Shown here: positions 17,172-27,245 of the stretch, one piece after another
Layout of the letters: the number at the start of each line of letters is the position of its first letter
Numbering within the stretch: position 1 is the stretch's first letter
Origin: an uncultured cyanobacterium
GTDB taxonomy: Bacteria > Cyanobacteriota > Cyanobacteriia > CACIAM-69d
Reading direction: 5' to 3'
Assembly (NCBI GenBank): GCA_937883785.1
Contig: CALGDE010000068.1
Location: forward strand, 1-64,000
Length of the DNA: 64,000 nucleotides
Program-made: the position numbers and the translations under genes
Notes under the pieces: model-generated
Told to the model about the DNA's origin: nothing
Seen by the model: the letters and a program-made list of their open reading frames with translations, nothing else
Databases searched by the model: none

Positions 17172-18764
17172 TCAGGCTGCATTTAGGGCGATAACAGCCT
17201 CAATGCGATCGCGCACCATCTCAGCGTTCAAATAAGACAACAGCGGTCCCGCCTTCGGTCCCCGGTCCTTATTGAGGAACGAGCGATATACCGATTGGAA
17301 GGCGATCGGCATTTTTAGCTCAAGCTGTTTTGCCGTGGAAAACAGGGTGGTTTGCAAGGTTTCCCCATCCCAGGTATCCACCCCCTGTAAATTCTCCAGC
17401 AGCGCCTGCAAATACTGCACCTGCTCCGGCTTTAAATCCTCTGCCTTGTCGGGAATCGAATCCATATACAGAACCAGCTTGTCCTCCTCGTCAGCGTAGT
17501 CATCCAGCCACTTCTGGGCTACGGCGATACGCTGCCGGGCAATTTCCCAGTCTTCCTCACTCAACGCGCCACCGCTGCGGCTATCCACCTCAGAATTAAT
17601 GTCCAGGTGGGGCAATTGCAGCAGGGAAATTAAGGTGCTGAAGTCGAAGGGCTGATAGGGGACAATCTCGTCTTCAATTTGGGAGTAGTACAGGCTCATC
17701 CAGTCGTCCGATAGCTCCGGTGGCTTGCCGTCGTTCTCAGCGATCGCCTTGCCGTAGCGAGCCACTAAGCCGTCGTAGTCCCGAAATAGTCGAGTAATGG
17801 TCTCGTAGTTAGGCGAGAAATTAATAACAGTCTTCGGCGGCGTGCGCAGCATCAGGAAGCGCAGCAGCTCCGGTGGCAACAGGGCTGCCATATCCTTGGC
17901 GCTGGAGCCTACCCCCTTGGAGGAACTCATCTTGGTGCCGTTCACCAAAATAAATTCGTAGGGCGCGTGGTACGGCGGATTTTTACGCAGCACTTTGCGA
18001 CAAATAGAATTCGCCACATCGCGGGACCCGCCTTTCTGGGAATGGTCCTTACCCGCCAGCTCAATGGTGACCCCCACCAGCTCCCACTTGGCGACCCACT
18101 CCACTTTCCAGGGCAGCTTACCGTTGCCATCCATCGGCGACATCCAGCCCGAGTAGCCACAGCCTTGGGTGTAGTCCGTGGCGTTGCGATCGCAGGTGTA
18201 GAAAATCTTGCCGTCTTTATAGTCCGTAACCTTGGTGGTGGCGATTTTTCGGCACTTTTCGCAAATTGCCTGGAACGGATACCAATTATCTGGACGGTCC
18301 GCTTTGCTCACTTCTTTGTAAGACTGGCGCACCAGGTGAGCGTTCTGCAAAAACTTGTCGATATAGGGATTCATCTGCCCAGACCGATAAAAGTCTCGCA
18401 GATAGTAAATATCTGGACGCACACCCAAATCTGCAAAAACATCCAAGAATTCGCCCATAAAATACTTGGCGTAATCCTCCGCCTCTGGTCCTGGCGATGG
18501 CACGTTACACAGAGGTTCTCCCAGATAGGGCGCAAATTTTTCCTGGTCCAAATAATGGGGAACCGTATCAAGGGCGTCGTAATCATCCACGCCATAAGTG
18601 AACTTCACCGGTTTGCCAGCCTGTTTTAGGGCGCGATAGATGGTGTCGTGGATAATGACCCCGCGAACGGAGCCCACGTGGACGCGACCGGAGGGGGTTT
18701 TTGAATCGTTAACGACGATCGCAGAACCTTGCGCGTCGGCGGCAATTTTGTCAGCCCAAAACAT
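17172..18764 (-). CDS. lysS: Class I lysyl-tRNA synthetase
   Basis: A 530-residue enzyme of the class I (Rossmann-fold) LysRS type rather than the class II form usual in bacteria. Evidence: HIGH-like H29-V-G-S followed by V-R-G-V-I-I-H-D; the class I LysRS signature F-T-Y-G-V-D-D-Y-D (55-63); and paired cysteines C168-E-K-C171 and C191/C202 that probably bind zinc. Also present are E-L-A-G-K-D-H-S-Q-K-G-G-S (235-247) and the KMSKS loop as T-K-M-S-S-S-K-G (277-284). It charges tRNA-Lys in the cytoplasm. The length matches the family and no frameshift is seen. Whether a class II LysRS also exists in this genome cannot be told from the window. Confidence 0.95.
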   Translation of the reverse strand: MFWADKIAADAQGSAIVVNDSKTPSGRVHVGSVRGVIIHDTIYRALKQAGKPVKFTYGVDDYDALDTVPHYLDQEKFAPYLGEPLCNVPSPGPEAEDYAKYFMGEFLDVFADLGVRPDIYYLRDFYRSGQMNPYIDKFLQNAHLVRQSYKEVSKADRPDNWYPFQAICEKCRKIATTKVTDYKDGKIFYTCDRNATDYTQGCGYSGWMSPMDGNGKLPWKVEWVAKWELVGVTIELAGKDHSQKGGSRDVANSICRKVLRKNPPYHAPYEFILVNGTKMSSSKGVGSSAKDMAALLPPELLRFLMLRTPPKTVINFSPNYETITRLFRDYDGLVARYGKAIAENDGKPPELSDDWMSLYYSQIEDEIVPYQPFDFSTLISLLQLPHLDINSEVDSRSGGALSEEDWEIARQRIAVAQKWLDDYADEEDKLVLYMDSIPDKAEDLKPEQVQYLQALLENLQGVDTWDGETLQTTLFSTAKQLELKMPIAFQSVYRSFLNKDRGPKAGPLLSYLNAEMVRDRIEAVIALNAA

Positions 18765-18824
18765 GGCGAATAAAACGGTGCTCGATACAGCCTATTAACA
18801 TTATCAGGATTTATCGGGAAAGCC

Positions 18825-19961
18825 TCAATTCTCCTCGTCGTCAGTTTGCTCCGATGTCTCAGAACCCTCATCAACGTCCTCAAGGGCTGGTTCCGGATCG
18901 CGATCTCTTTCAGAAATAGAATCGTCGGCAATCTCCACCGCCGCTACTTCTTCGCCGTCGGGCTCTTCGGAGTCTGAAGCTTCTGGCTCTTTTAACTCAG
19001 ATAACTCAGATGCTGCGGCAACAGGCTCTTCTGTTGCACTTTCGTCCTCAGCTTCAACGTCTGCCGTTTCAGTGCTTTCAGCTTCTACAGTCTCAGCTTC
19101 TACAGTTTCAGTAGTTTCGCCATTAGCATTTTCATCGGTGTCTGGTTTTGAGGCGGGTTCAGAATCGTCGGCGAATTCAGGGGCGATCGCCTTATCACCA
19201 GCCTCATCATCCGCCTCGTCACTCACTTCCTCCGCTGTTTCCTCTTCGACCTCTTCCCCTTCCCCTTCATCTTCACCAGCCAAATCCGCGGTGTCATCCG
19301 CGTTTAACTCAGCCCCTTCTTCCTCAATGTTGCTATCTTGGCTTGCCATTTCTTCCGCAATTTCACCTGCCTCCTCTTCTTCAAGAACCGGCAAGATACG
19401 ACTCAGGGGAATTCCCCAGCGGAAGAAGCTGCGGTCGATTTCATCAACGGGAAACGCTTCTGCCCCGTTAATCATCGAACCTGGCATGGCCAACGCTAAC
19501 GCTGCCCCCAATCCCATTTGCAGCCATAGGCTAGTGAGCAAAAACGCAGCGATCGCCACCCCCAGCCCAGCCCATCGGCTATCAAAGGGCGTCACTTCAG
19601 CTGCAATGGGAGCCCACCGATACACCAGCCGCAGCAGAAATAATCCCAATATGGCGCTAGTTAGGGCAATGCCTTTCGCCCCCCCCCCGTTCGCCACCGT
19701 CAAAACCCTAAGCTGCCGAGCCGATAAACTTGCTGGGCGCAGAGACACCAGCGGCACCGAAAACGGATAAATCGGACGAAACCACTGCAGCGCTAATACC
19801 GGCACCGCCCCCAAAATTCCCACCGCCAAACAATCCAAACTACCCGGCAGCAGCGGATCTCCCGCCGCAAACCCCAATAAACAAGCCTCTAAGCCAACGG
19901 GCACCGCTGTCAAAGCCGCTAAGTGAAACAAAAGAAACGGGTCTTTCCGATGTGTCGCCAT
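18825..19961 (-). CDS. Low-complexity-tail membrane protein downstream of infB
   Basis: A protein of about 378 residues; the ATG at 19961 (MATHRKDPFLLFHLAALTAVP) is chosen because related cyanobacterial proteins start with a short basic segment followed by DP-x-L-x-x-H-L-A; a longer frame begins at 19991. Residues 8-200 contain about five or six hydrophobic segments. From about residue 210 to the end the sequence is an extremely acidic Glu/Ala/Asp/Ser/Thr tail with internal repeats (E-T-V-E-A-E-T-V-E-A-E-S). This is the layout of the conserved cyanobacterial 'low-complexity tail membrane protein', often beside infB. Function unknown; the tail probably lies in the cytoplasm. Confidence 0.8.
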   Translation of the reverse strand: MATHRKDPFLLFHLAALTAVPVGLEACLLGFAAGDPLLPGSLDCLAVGILGAVPVLALQWFRPIYPFSVPLVSLRPASLSARQLRVLTVANGGGAKGIALTSAILGLFLLRLVYRWAPIAAEVTPFDSRWAGLGVAIAAFLLTSLWLQMGLGAALALAMPGSMINGAEAFPVDEIDRSFFRWGIPLSRILPVLEEEEAGEIAEEMASQDSNIEEEGAELNADDTADLAGEDEGEGEEVEEETAEEVSDEADDEAGDKAIAPEFADDSEPASKPDTDENANGETTETVEAETVEAESTETADVEAEDESATEEPVAAASELSELKEPEASDSEEPDGEEVAAVEIADDSISERDRDPEPALEDVDEGSETSEQTDDEEN

Positions 19962-20210
19962 GCGATATGTCGCTACAAACTGAAACATCAAAACTGAAAT
20001 ATCGAAACTGAAACACTAGGGCCAGCTCTTGAATGCATAGAACAGCCTGCGATCGCTGAGGGGCGTCGTTGGCGAAGCAAATAGTATGGATTCAGCTTCG
20101 ATTGAACGGCTCAAATGAACAGCTCAAAATTGTCCTATTTTTTATCAAGCTGGCTATCAATTCCAAATTCCGACATTAAACAATGTGCTGGCTGCTGAAT
20201 CGCACAAAAC

Positions 20211-20255
20211 AAAACCGGCGAGCCTAAGAGCATCAGCCCTAGACTAGCCGGTTTT
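20211..20255 (-). terminator. Putative terminator of the infB operon
   Basis: A 9-bp stem AAAACCGGC (20211-20219) and GCCGGTTTT (20247-20255). Read on the minus strand it is followed by the T-rich TTTTGTTTTGTG. It lies 55 bases beyond the infB stop and separates infB from the membrane-protein gene. The 27-nt loop is longer than in typical intrinsic terminators. Confidence 0.6.
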
Positions 20256-20309
20256 TGAAGCTAGACGGTCAAATTAAACAGCCAAGTTAACTTAGCTATT
20301 TACAAGGCG

Positions 20310-23300
20310 TTAAACCTTCAAGGTGCGACGTTTCGCCACAAGCTTAAAGGACTCAATAATGTCGCCCTGCTTCCAAGCGCTAAAGCTATCTAAACCAACA
20401 CCACACTCAAAGCCAGTGTTGACCTCCTTCACGTCATCACGCATACGCTTCAGCGAATCCAAACGACCGTTGTGCACCAACTTGCCATCGCGGTGAACTC
20501 GAATCAGGCAATCGCGAATTAGCTTGCCCTCCTTGATGTAGCAACCGGCAACAGCGCCACGCCCCACAGGGAACACCTCGCGAACTTCCGCCTGACCCAA
20601 GCCTTCTTCCACCTCTTCCGGCTCCAGTAGACCTTCCATCGCCCCCTGGATATCATCCAGAAGCTTGTAAATCACACTGTATTCACGCACATCAACGCCC
20701 GCATCATCGGACGCACGACGGGCACCGGTTGCCAAGGTGGTGTTGAATCCAACAATTACAGCGTCACTGGCATAGGCAAGGTCAACGTCCGTTTCACTCA
20801 CCTCGCCCGGAGCCGCCATTAGCACGCGGATTTGTACCTCATCCTGGGGCAACTGCTGCAAGGATCCGAGGATGGCTTCCACCGAACCTTGTACGTCTGC
20901 CTTCAGAATCAAATTCAGTTCCTTCAGCTCCCCTTCCTGGGCTTGGTCGGACAGGCTAGTTAGGCTCACCCGGCGAGAAGCCATGGCTTGCTGAAGTCGG
21001 CTTTGACGTTGCTCGTCGCTGCGATCGCTGGCAAGGGACCGAGCTTCTCGCTCATCGGCAAACACCTGGAATTCGTCACCGGCAGCGGGCACTTCGTTCA
21101 GACCCAACACCTCCACCGCAAAGGATGGGGATGCTTCGTCCACGCGATCGCCGCGATCATCAATCATGGCGCGCACCTTACCTAAGCAAGGACCCACCAG
21201 CAGAATATCGCCCACTCGCAGCGTACCGTTTTGCACCAACAGCGTCGCCACCGGACCGCGAGCCCGATCCAAGTGTGCTTCCACAACGGTACCCTTCGCC
21301 AACGTATCCGGGTTCGCCGATAGGTCTTCCACCTCGGACACCAGCAGCAAGTTCTCCAACAGATCGTCCAGGTTTTCACCCTTCAACGCGCTGACGGGCA
21401 CCATAATCGTTTCGCCGCCCCATTCCTCAGGAACCAGACCACGCTCCGACAGCTCCTGCTTAACTCGCTCGGGATTGGCACCCTCCTTGTCGATCTTGTT
21501 AATGGCAACCACAATGGGCACCTTTGCCGCTTGGGCATGACTTAAAGCCTCCAAGGTTTGGGGGCGCACGCCATCGTCGGCAGCTACCACCAAAATGGCA
21601 ATGTCGGTCACCCGTGCACCCCGCGCCCGCATCGCCGTAAAGGCTTCGTGGCCGGGCGTATCTAGGAACACAATTTGCTGATTCTTGCCATTGTGAGTCA
21701 CGTCCACGTGGTAAGCGCCAATATGCTGGGTAATTCCCCCTGCTTCCCCTTGGGCTACCTTGGTTTCGCGGATGGAGTCGAGCAAAGTGGTTTTTCCGTG
21801 GTCCACGTGACCCATGATGGTCACCACCGGCGGACGAATTTGAAGGTTGTCCAGATCGGCCTCGTCCAGCATCTCCGTCACCTTCTTGGCGGCGGACACC
21901 TGTTCTTCCTCTTCCACCAAAATCCCAAACGCTTCAGCCACCATTGTTGCCGTGGGAATATCCAGGGTCTGGTTAATGTTGACCATGGTGCCCTTCAAGA
22001 ACAGATGCTTGATGATGTCCGTGTCAGGAATGATGCACATTCTGGCAAGCTCTGCCACAGTAACGCCGTCGGTTAGAGAAATAATCTCTGGGCGTTCCTG
22101 CTTCTGAGCCGCTCCGTGGTGACGATCGCGACGGTTGCGAGATGGACGAGACCGGCGCTTCGGCGAAGCTTTCGCTGCCGGTGCAGAGCTGGTGGGCTTG
22201 GCGGTCACCATACCTTTGGGCTTCGGCGGCCGGGCGATGGACAGGCTGACCTGATTGTTAGGCACGCCACTAGCGCTCATTTCCTCATCAAAATCATCGT
22301 CATCGTCGTCGATGGCAATAGGCGATCGCCGCTTCTTCAGGCGCTCCTTAGAGGAATTACGCTCCCGCATCTCTCGCTCGCCATCGGTCCAATCGCGCGT
22401 TTTCTTGCCAGGACGGGCGGGCGAAGGGCGGCGCAAACGCGGAGCGAAAGAACCACTATCATCAGAACTTTCTCCGCTTTCAGAAGACGACGCAGCAGGT
22501 CGTGTGGGCTTATCTAAAAGCTGAGCAGCAGCCTCCTGGGTCTCTTTGGGAGCTTTGGACTCTTCTGGACGGGAGGATTTTGGACTGGGGCGACGCAGCT
22601 CAACAATGGTGGGCTTGGGCTTGCGGGGCGCCTGGTCGTCATCGCGAGTACGCTCACCAGCCTTCACGGGGCGGTCAACTTTCTTACGAGGCGGTCCCAC
22701 CCGACCCGGTCGAGGAGAGTCCGCTGTGGATGCTGCCACATCTCCCCCACGGGCTGGGGGACGAACAAGCTTAGGACGAGGCGGGGGCGGCACCACTTTC
22801 GGCGCAGCTTCCGCTAGCTTGTCAGCGGCTTTTGCCTTGGGAGGGGTGCCGGAATCAGCGGCGGATTTGGGCACCACCCGTTCAATGGTGGGCTTAGGCT
22901 TAGATGGACGAGCCGGGGCACCCGGGCGGGGCGACGGCGCACCAGCACCATTGGTGTCAGCCTTGGCAACCTTGCGGACAATTTGAGGCTTTTGCTTTAA
23001 GGTCGGCTTCTGACTTAGCTCTGGCTTGGGTGCCTGAGGTGGCGCTGTCGACTGACTCGCGGTCGCCGAAGCAGGCTTGCTAACCGCCGGTTTTGCGCCA
23101 TTACTGACCTCAGCTCCAGCTTGCTTGGGTGCCTGACCCGGACGACTGACGGGTGCCTGAGGCTCAGCCACCGGGCGATCGCCCCCAGCTTTGCGGGCAG
23201 CAGGACGTGGAGGGCTGGGACGTTCAGGGGGCTTATTCGCAGCCGCCTTCTGAGGGGGAGTCGGCTTGGGCGCAACGGCAGCGTCGTCATCCTCTGACTC

Positions 23301-23606
23301 GTTCTTGCGCACCACTAAAATCTGAGGCGACTGGGCAGGCGGAGTAGCTGACTTCTTCGCAGACTTCTGAACTGGCGCTTTGGGCTTTTGAGGGGGGGCT
23401 TTGGGGGCGGCACCATTTGAGGCACCGTTCGATGATCCATTCTTTTCCCCTGCCGTCACCCGAATGCGAGTGGCGTCATCTTCTGTGATGGTGCTGCTAT
23501 GGCTTTTTGCCTCAACACCAAGTTCTTTGCAAATGTTCAGTATGTCGCGGTTTTCCAGATTTAACTCCTTAGATAAATCGTAGATCCTCACTCTGCCTGT
23601 GCTCAT
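20310..23606 (-). CDS. infB: Translation initiation factor IF-2
   Basis: A 1098-residue GTPase that recruits initiator tRNA to the 30S subunit. Order of domains: IF2-N helix (1-55, [16 protein letters not shown]); a very long Pro/Ala/Lys-rich linker (about 55-510) with many PKP- and PPP-type runs; a second IF2-N-like element ([15 protein letters not shown]); and the G domain with P-loop GHVDHGKTT near residue 600, D-T-P-G-H-E and N-K-I-D. Domain II and the C-terminal tRNA-binding domain follow, ending [13 protein letters not shown]. The linker makes it longer than E. coli IF-2 (890) and close to other cyanobacterial IF-2. It lies in the conserved rimP-nusA-rnpM-infB order. Confidence 0.97.
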   Translation of the reverse strand: MSTGRVRIYDLSKELNLENRDILNICKELGVEAKSHSSTITEDDATRIRVTAGEKNGSSNGASNGAAPKAPPQKPKAPVQKSAKKSATPPAQSPQILVVRKNESEDDDAAVAPKPTPPQKAAANKPPERPSPPRPAARKAGGDRPVAEPQAPVSRPGQAPKQAGAEVSNGAKPAVSKPASATASQSTAPPQAPKPELSQKPTLKQKPQIVRKVAKADTNGAGAPSPRPGAPARPSKPKPTIERVVPKSAADSGTPPKAKAADKLAEAAPKVVPPPPRPKLVRPPARGGDVAASTADSPRPGRVGPPRKKVDRPVKAGERTRDDDQAPRKPKPTIVELRRPSPKSSRPEESKAPKETQEAAAQLLDKPTRPAASSSESGESSDDSGSFAPRLRRPSPARPGKKTRDWTDGEREMRERNSSKERLKKRRSPIAIDDDDDDFDEEMSASGVPNNQVSLSIARPPKPKGMVTAKPTSSAPAAKASPKRRSRPSRNRRDRHHGAAQKQERPEIISLTDGVTVAELARMCIIPDTDIIKHLFLKGTMVNINQTLDIPTATMVAEAFGILVEEEEQVSAAKKVTEMLDEADLDNLQIRPPVVTIMGHVDHGKTTLLDSIRETKVAQGEAGGITQHIGAYHVDVTHNGKNQQIVFLDTPGHEAFTAMRARGARVTDIAILVVAADDGVRPQTLEALSHAQAAKVPIVVAINKIDKEGANPERVKQELSERGLVPEEWGGETIMVPVSALKGENLDDLLENLLLVSEVEDLSANPDTLAKGTVVEAHLDRARGPVATLLVQNGTLRVGDILLVGPCLGKVRAMIDDRGDRVDEASPSFAVEVLGLNEVPAAGDEFQVFADEREARSLASDRSDEQRQSRLQQAMASRRVSLTSLSDQAQEGELKELNLILKADVQGSVEAILGSLQQLPQDEVQIRVLMAAPGEVSETDVDLAYASDAVIVGFNTTLATGARRASDDAGVDVREYSVIYKLLDDIQGAMEGLLEPEEVEEGLGQAEVREVFPVGRGAVAGCYIKEGKLIRDCLIRVHRDGKLVHNGRLDSLKRMRDDVKEVNTGFECGVGLDSFSAWKQGDIIESFKLVAKRRTLKV

Positions 23607-23951
23607 CCAGTACTTTCCTCGAAAATTGGCTCTTTTTAGGTCATGACATATTAGTCACCACTCTGGCTTTACCGGGGAAGACAGCCCATCTTCCATTCCC
23701 TAGATACCCTAGGTTATGGGCAATGTGCCATTACACATTATTCCCCGCCTCTATTATGGCGCGATATGGCGAATCCGTAAGGTAAATATCCAATATTGCG
23801 TAGATGTTACCGAAGGTTCCATTGTCCTGGTTGTCCCGGGGACGGATTATCCACGGAACCTCATGATGCATAACCGCAGGGTTATAAGGGCTAGGCAACA
23901 GCACCTTTGCAATGGGCGGTCCCGTTCCCACAGGAAAAAACTGGCGTTGCT
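23607..23951. other. 345-bp gap between rnpM and infB
   Basis: No gene is evident. The stretch may hold an internal promoter for infB or a processing region of the cluster transcript. The open frames on both strands here lack start signals and coding character. No convincing terminator-like hairpin was seen. Confidence 0.5.
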
Positions 23952-24209
23952 TCAAATTAAAGGAGATTCTAATCGTTGAAAAAGTTGGTCATATATGGCG
24001 GGATCAACCGAAGTACGTAGCGATCGCTCCAGCCGCTTCTTTTTCTGAGCCAATCGCAAGCAAGCCTCTGTGGGGCACAAATAGGCGGAACGCCCCATGC
24101 CGTAATCAAGGGTGACAATGCGATCGCCGTTATTTCGCACAATGCGCCAAAATTGAGAGCGATGAGCGGTGCGACGACAGCTGACACAGCAACGGTAACC
24201 AACGGGCAT
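23952..24209 (-). CDS. rnpM: YlxR/RnpM family RNA-binding protein
   Basis: An 85-residue protein of the YlxR (DUF448) family. The family landmarks are present: C-C-V-S-C-R-R-T (7-14), then a strand with F-W-R-I-V-R and G-R-S-A-Y-L-C-P-T-E-A-C-L-R-L-A (about 39-54), followed by a basic helix K-K-K-R-L-E-R-S-L. YlxR of Bacillus subtilis modulates RNase P and has been renamed RnpM; the cyanobacterial role is not established. It sits between nusA (91 bases upstream) and infB, the standard position of this gene. Confidence 0.92.
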   Translation of the reverse strand: MPVGYRCCVSCRRTAHRSQFWRIVRNNGDRIVTLDYGMGRSAYLCPTEACLRLAQKKKRLERSLRTSVDPAIYDQLFQRLESPLI

Positions 24210-24300
24210 GGGAACTCTTGGGCTTTGCGACTTCTAGGTTTTGTTGCTCTTAGATTCTGCGACTCTGAGACTGTGCCCTAAGAGCGCAACCTATTCCTAC

Positions 24301-25881
24301 TTATTCCTCCTCTTCGTCCAATTCCTCCTCGTACGCGGCGTCAGGGGCATCAACATCGTCAGCTTCGTCAGCTTCGTCAGCTTCGTAAGTGTCATCGGGA
24401 GCGCTTTCCTCCACTTCCTCGTCCACTGCGGCAGCGTCCTCTTCTGCGTCTTCGGCTACGGCATCCTCAGCCTCGATAGCTTCAGCTTCAGTGGCTTCCA
24501 CCACTTCAACTTCGTCAGTGTCAACGTCCGCTGCTGCCTCAGGCGCGTCTTCATCTTCAGTATCCGCAGAGTTCACCGCCTCTGCTTCTGCCGCCTCCGC
24601 TTCTGCGATCGCCGCCTGTTCCTCTGCCCAAGCCGCCTCTTCTTCCGCCAGTGCTGCCGCCTCGGCCTCCGCCGCTGCTCGCTCCTCTTCCTGGCGAATT
24701 GCCCGTGCTTCTGCCGCTTCCGCCGCGGCTAAATCTTCTGCTTCGTAGTCGTAATTCGCCGAATCGCGAATATCAATCTTCCAGCCCGTCAACCGAGCCG
24801 CCAGGCGCACATTTTGCCCTTCTTTACCAATGGCCAAACTCAGCTGATCCTCCGGCACCAGCACATGGGCCTGACGATCCTCAGGATCCATCAATCGCAC
24901 CTCATCCACCCGCGCCGGACTCAGAGCCTGGGCAATATACATAGAGGGGTCGGGGGACCAGCGAATGACGTCGATTTTTTCGCCCCGTAGCTCGTTCACC
25001 ACCACCTGAATCCGTGATCCCCGAGCCCCAATGCAGGCTCCTACCGGATCCACATCTCGCTCCGCCGTATCCACGGCAATTTTTGTGCGTGGTCCCACGT
25101 AGCGAGATGGTGGGTTAGCTTCCCGCGCCACCGCCACAATGCGCACAATATCGTCCTCAATTTCCGGCACTTCGTTAGCAAACAAATACACCACCAAGCC
25201 TGCGTCAGCTCGCGATACCTGAAGCTGGGGACCTCGCTGGGTGCCTTCACACACGCGCTTCAGGTAAATTTTGATGGGGGCATTAGCGCGATAGTTATCG
25301 TTGGGCAACTGCTCCCGACGATGTAGTTCCGATTCCACCTCTGGCTGCCCGTAGCCGCTGGTTACCGCGACGATGACCGACTGGCGTTCAAATCGCAAAA
25401 TACGCCCTTGCAGCACCGTTCCTTCTAAGTCTTGAAATTCCTCTTGAATGAGTTTGCGCTGCTGATCCCGCAGCTTTTGAGCCAGCACCTGCTTGGTTTG
25501 GATCGCCGCCATCCGCCCAAAATCATCCTGACCAGGGGTGACGTCCAAAATCACCGTGTCCCCCAGCTGGGCTTCGGGGGCCACTTCCTGCACTTCCAAC
25601 AGGGCAATTTCGTGGTCGGGGTTGGTTACCTCGTCCACAATGCTTTTAGTGGACAGCACTCGAAATCCTTCGTCTTCAGTGTCCAGCTCCACTTCAAAGG
25701 TGTCGAAGTAGTCCTCTTCGAAGGTTATTCGAGTGTCCAGGTCCTGGGTTCGTCGATAGCGTTCGTAACCCTTTAGCAGTGCCTCGCGCAGGGCTGCTTC
25801 CACGGAGGATTTCGGTAGATTTCGCTCCCGGCTAATTCCGTCGATCATGTCTTGTAAACCGGGCAAACGAACCATTGACAT
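24301..25881 (-). CDS. nusA: Transcription termination/antitermination factor NusA with acidic tail
   Basis: A 526-residue protein. The N-terminal RNA-polymerase-binding domain (M-S-M-V-R-L-P-G-L through about 130) is followed by S1 (about 135-210, G-T-V-L-Q-G-R-I-L-R-F-E-R) and the two KH domains. KH landmarks include R-G-S-R-I-Q-V-V-V-N-E-L-R-G-E-K-I-D-V-I and L-A-I-G-K-E-G-Q-N-V-R-L-A-A-R-L-T-G-W-K-I-D-I. NusA controls pausing, termination and antitermination. There is no acidic-repeat domain of the E. coli type; instead residues from about 370 to the end form a ~150-residue Ala/Glu/Asp tail with EAD and AEA repeats. The tail is encoded by 9-bp repeated DNA words. The tail length is notable even for cyanobacteria. 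Confidence 0.96.
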   Translation of the reverse strand: MSMVRLPGLQDMIDGISRERNLPKSSVEAALREALLKGYERYRRTQDLDTRITFEEDYFDTFEVELDTEDEGFRVLSTKSIVDEVTNPDHEIALLEVQEVAPEAQLGDTVILDVTPGQDDFGRMAAIQTKQVLAQKLRDQQRKLIQEEFQDLEGTVLQGRILRFERQSVIVAVTSGYGQPEVESELHRREQLPNDNYRANAPIKIYLKRVCEGTQRGPQLQVSRADAGLVVYLFANEVPEIEDDIVRIVAVAREANPPSRYVGPRTKIAVDTAERDVDPVGACIGARGSRIQVVVNELRGEKIDVIRWSPDPSMYIAQALSPARVDEVRLMDPEDRQAHVLVPEDQLSLAIGKEGQNVRLAARLTGWKIDIRDSANYDYEAEDLAAAEAAEARAIRQEEERAAAEAEAAALAEEEAAWAEEQAAIAEAEAAEAEAVNSADTEDEDAPEAAADVDTDEVEVVEATEAEAIEAEDAVAEDAEEDAAAVDEEVEESAPDDTYEADEADEADDVDAPDAAYEEELDEEEE

Positions 25882-26078
25882 AACGGGAGATCTCCTTGCT
25901 GTGAATGATTTTGGATAGGGAGCGACGGGGATGTGGTGCCGCCGCAGAATTTTCTTGTGAGCTTTGTTCTACTTGGCGCCCTATGGGTTGTTTAAATTGC
26001 CTGGGCGCACTGACGCGGGGCAATGCCCCATCGGTAGTGTCTTGGTGATGGCGGTCAACGCTATTGCCGTTAAAACCT

Positions 26079-26546
26079 TTAGAATTCGTCGCCGTCGGCT
26101 AGTTGAACGGCTTGGACGAGGGGGCGTGGCAGTTTAACCACTCGTCCTTTTTGGGAAAGGCGTACGTGGTCGTCGTCTCGACCAACCAGGGTGCCTTCCC
26201 AATGGCGCTTCCCTTTGTGGGGCTCCGTTAGGTCAACGGCAACGGCAAAGCTTTTAAAAGAGGCGAAGTCGCGATCGCTTTCTAGGAGGTTCGATAAACC
26301 GGGGCTAGACACTTCCAGCACATAGGAATCAGGCACAGACTCGTGTTCGTCCAGCTGAGCTTCCAAGGCGCGGCTCATTTTTTCACAGTTATCCAAGCTG
26401 GTATCAGTGCCGGGGTTACGGACCTCCAGGCGCAGAACCGGTGGACTTTGGTTGGTGTGAAAAGCCGCATTAACCACTTCCAAACCCAGCTCGCTGGCAA
26501 TGGGAGTGGCAAGGTCAATAATGGTGGGGATCAGCGGGTGAGTCAT
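26079..26546 (-). CDS. rimP: Ribosome maturation factor RimP
   Basis: A 155-residue protein needed for 30S subunit maturation. The ATG at 26546 (MTHPLIPTIIDLATPIASELGLEVVNAAF) is the start expected from the family; the frame stays open 50 codons further upstream but without family character. Motifs include L-R-L-E-V-R-N-P-G-T-D-T-S-L-D-N-C-E-K-M-S-R-A-L-E (about 33-60), S-Y-V-L-E-V-S-S-P-G-L-S (about 74-85) and the C-terminal SH3-like domain with G-R-D-D-D-H-V-R-L. It is first in the rimP-nusA-rnpM-infB cluster. Confidence 0.95.
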   Translation of the reverse strand: MTHPLIPTIIDLATPIASELGLEVVNAAFHTNQSPPVLRLEVRNPGTDTSLDNCEKMSRALEAQLDEHESVPDSYVLEVSSPGLSNLLESDRDFASFKSFAVAVDLTEPHKGKRHWEGTLVGRDDDHVRLSQKGRVVKLPRPLVQAVQLADGDEF

Positions 26547-26976
26547 AGAAAGTGGGCGATCGCTCCAGCAAACAGGCAACAGGTCATCAGCGGTCGCAGG
26601 CAGTTCCCTACAAAAGCAGCGCTCTGCACTGGGACCATTGACGGCATATTCCGAGAAAAGCCAATAAAAAAAGCCGGTTATGGGACCGACTCGCAACGTT
26701 TTTAGTTACGGGTTGAAGCTTTCTTTAGAAGAAATATCAGTGAACGACTACATCTATGGGAGCGCGTTCGCTGTGCTTCAGCGTACAGTCTAACCTAGGG
26801 TGGATCCGGCGACTAGGGCTTGTTTAAGCTTTGTGGAGCGCCGTGGAAAAAACCGTTAAAAAGGCTGGCGATGGTCACAAAGTGTGGGAACAAAGCCCTG
26901 AGTCGGTGCACTGGAGTGGGTTCGGTGTATCCTAAGAGCTACGACTTTTCCTTCGACCTAGTGGGGCTAGAGAGTA
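26547..26976. other. 430-bp divergent promoter region, rimP / psbM
   Basis: The start region of rimP (minus) and of psbM (plus) face away from each other across this gap, so it should hold promoters for both. I see no RNA gene and no clear sigma-70 hexamer pair that I would defend. GAGAG just before the psbM ATG is a plausible ribosome-binding site. Confidence 0.5.
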
Positions 26977-27084
26977 ATGCAAACTAATGACCTGGGCTTT
27001 ATTGCCAGCATCCTTTTTGTGGCTGTTCCGGCGGCTTTTTTACTAATCCTTTATATTCAGACCGCCAGTCGTGAAGGTGAGTAA
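26977..27084 (+). CDS. psbM: Photosystem II reaction centre protein M
   Basis: A 35-residue single-span membrane protein: [15 protein letters not shown], then [20 protein letters not shown]. It matches the PsbM consensus ([15 protein letters not shown][10 protein letters not shown]) nearly throughout. PsbM lies at the monomer-monomer interface of the photosystem II dimer in the thylakoid membrane. A weak AGAG precedes the ATG, and a strong terminator follows about 110 bases downstream, so it is a monocistronic gene. Confidence 0.97.
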   Translation: MQTNDLGFIASILFVAVPAAFLLILYIQTASREGE

Positions 27085-27192
27085 CTCGCTGTTTCCGGCG
27101 ATCGCTTTTACTGCAATCTATTATTAAATTCTTGTTTAGGTTGCTGTTTGTGCAATCAAAACGGCAAAAGTTATAGACAAGAGAAATTTGTT

Positions 27193-27230
27193 AAAAGGGC
27201 TCCACGATTCAATAGTGGAGCCTTTTTTAT
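27193..27230 (+). terminator. Rho-independent terminator of psbM
   Basis: An 8-bp stem GGCTCCAC (27198-27205), 9-nt loop and GTGGAGCC (27215-27222), followed by six T residues on the plus strand. On the minus strand the stem is followed by CTTTTAAC, so it may also serve the convergent pgsA gene that ends at 27246. Confidence 0.92.
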
Positions 27231-27245
27231 GGCTGTTTCTTTGGG

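Noticed and set aside
17967-18629. 220-codon plus-strand frame
   Set aside because: Antisense to the class I lysyl-tRNA synthetase, which has all motifs on the minus strand.
24389-24748. Long plus-strand open frame rich in Ala/Ser
   Set aside because: It is the antisense of the repetitive acidic tail of nusA; GC-rich repeats keep the opposite strand open. Similar mirror frames occur opposite infB and the low-complexity-tail gene.
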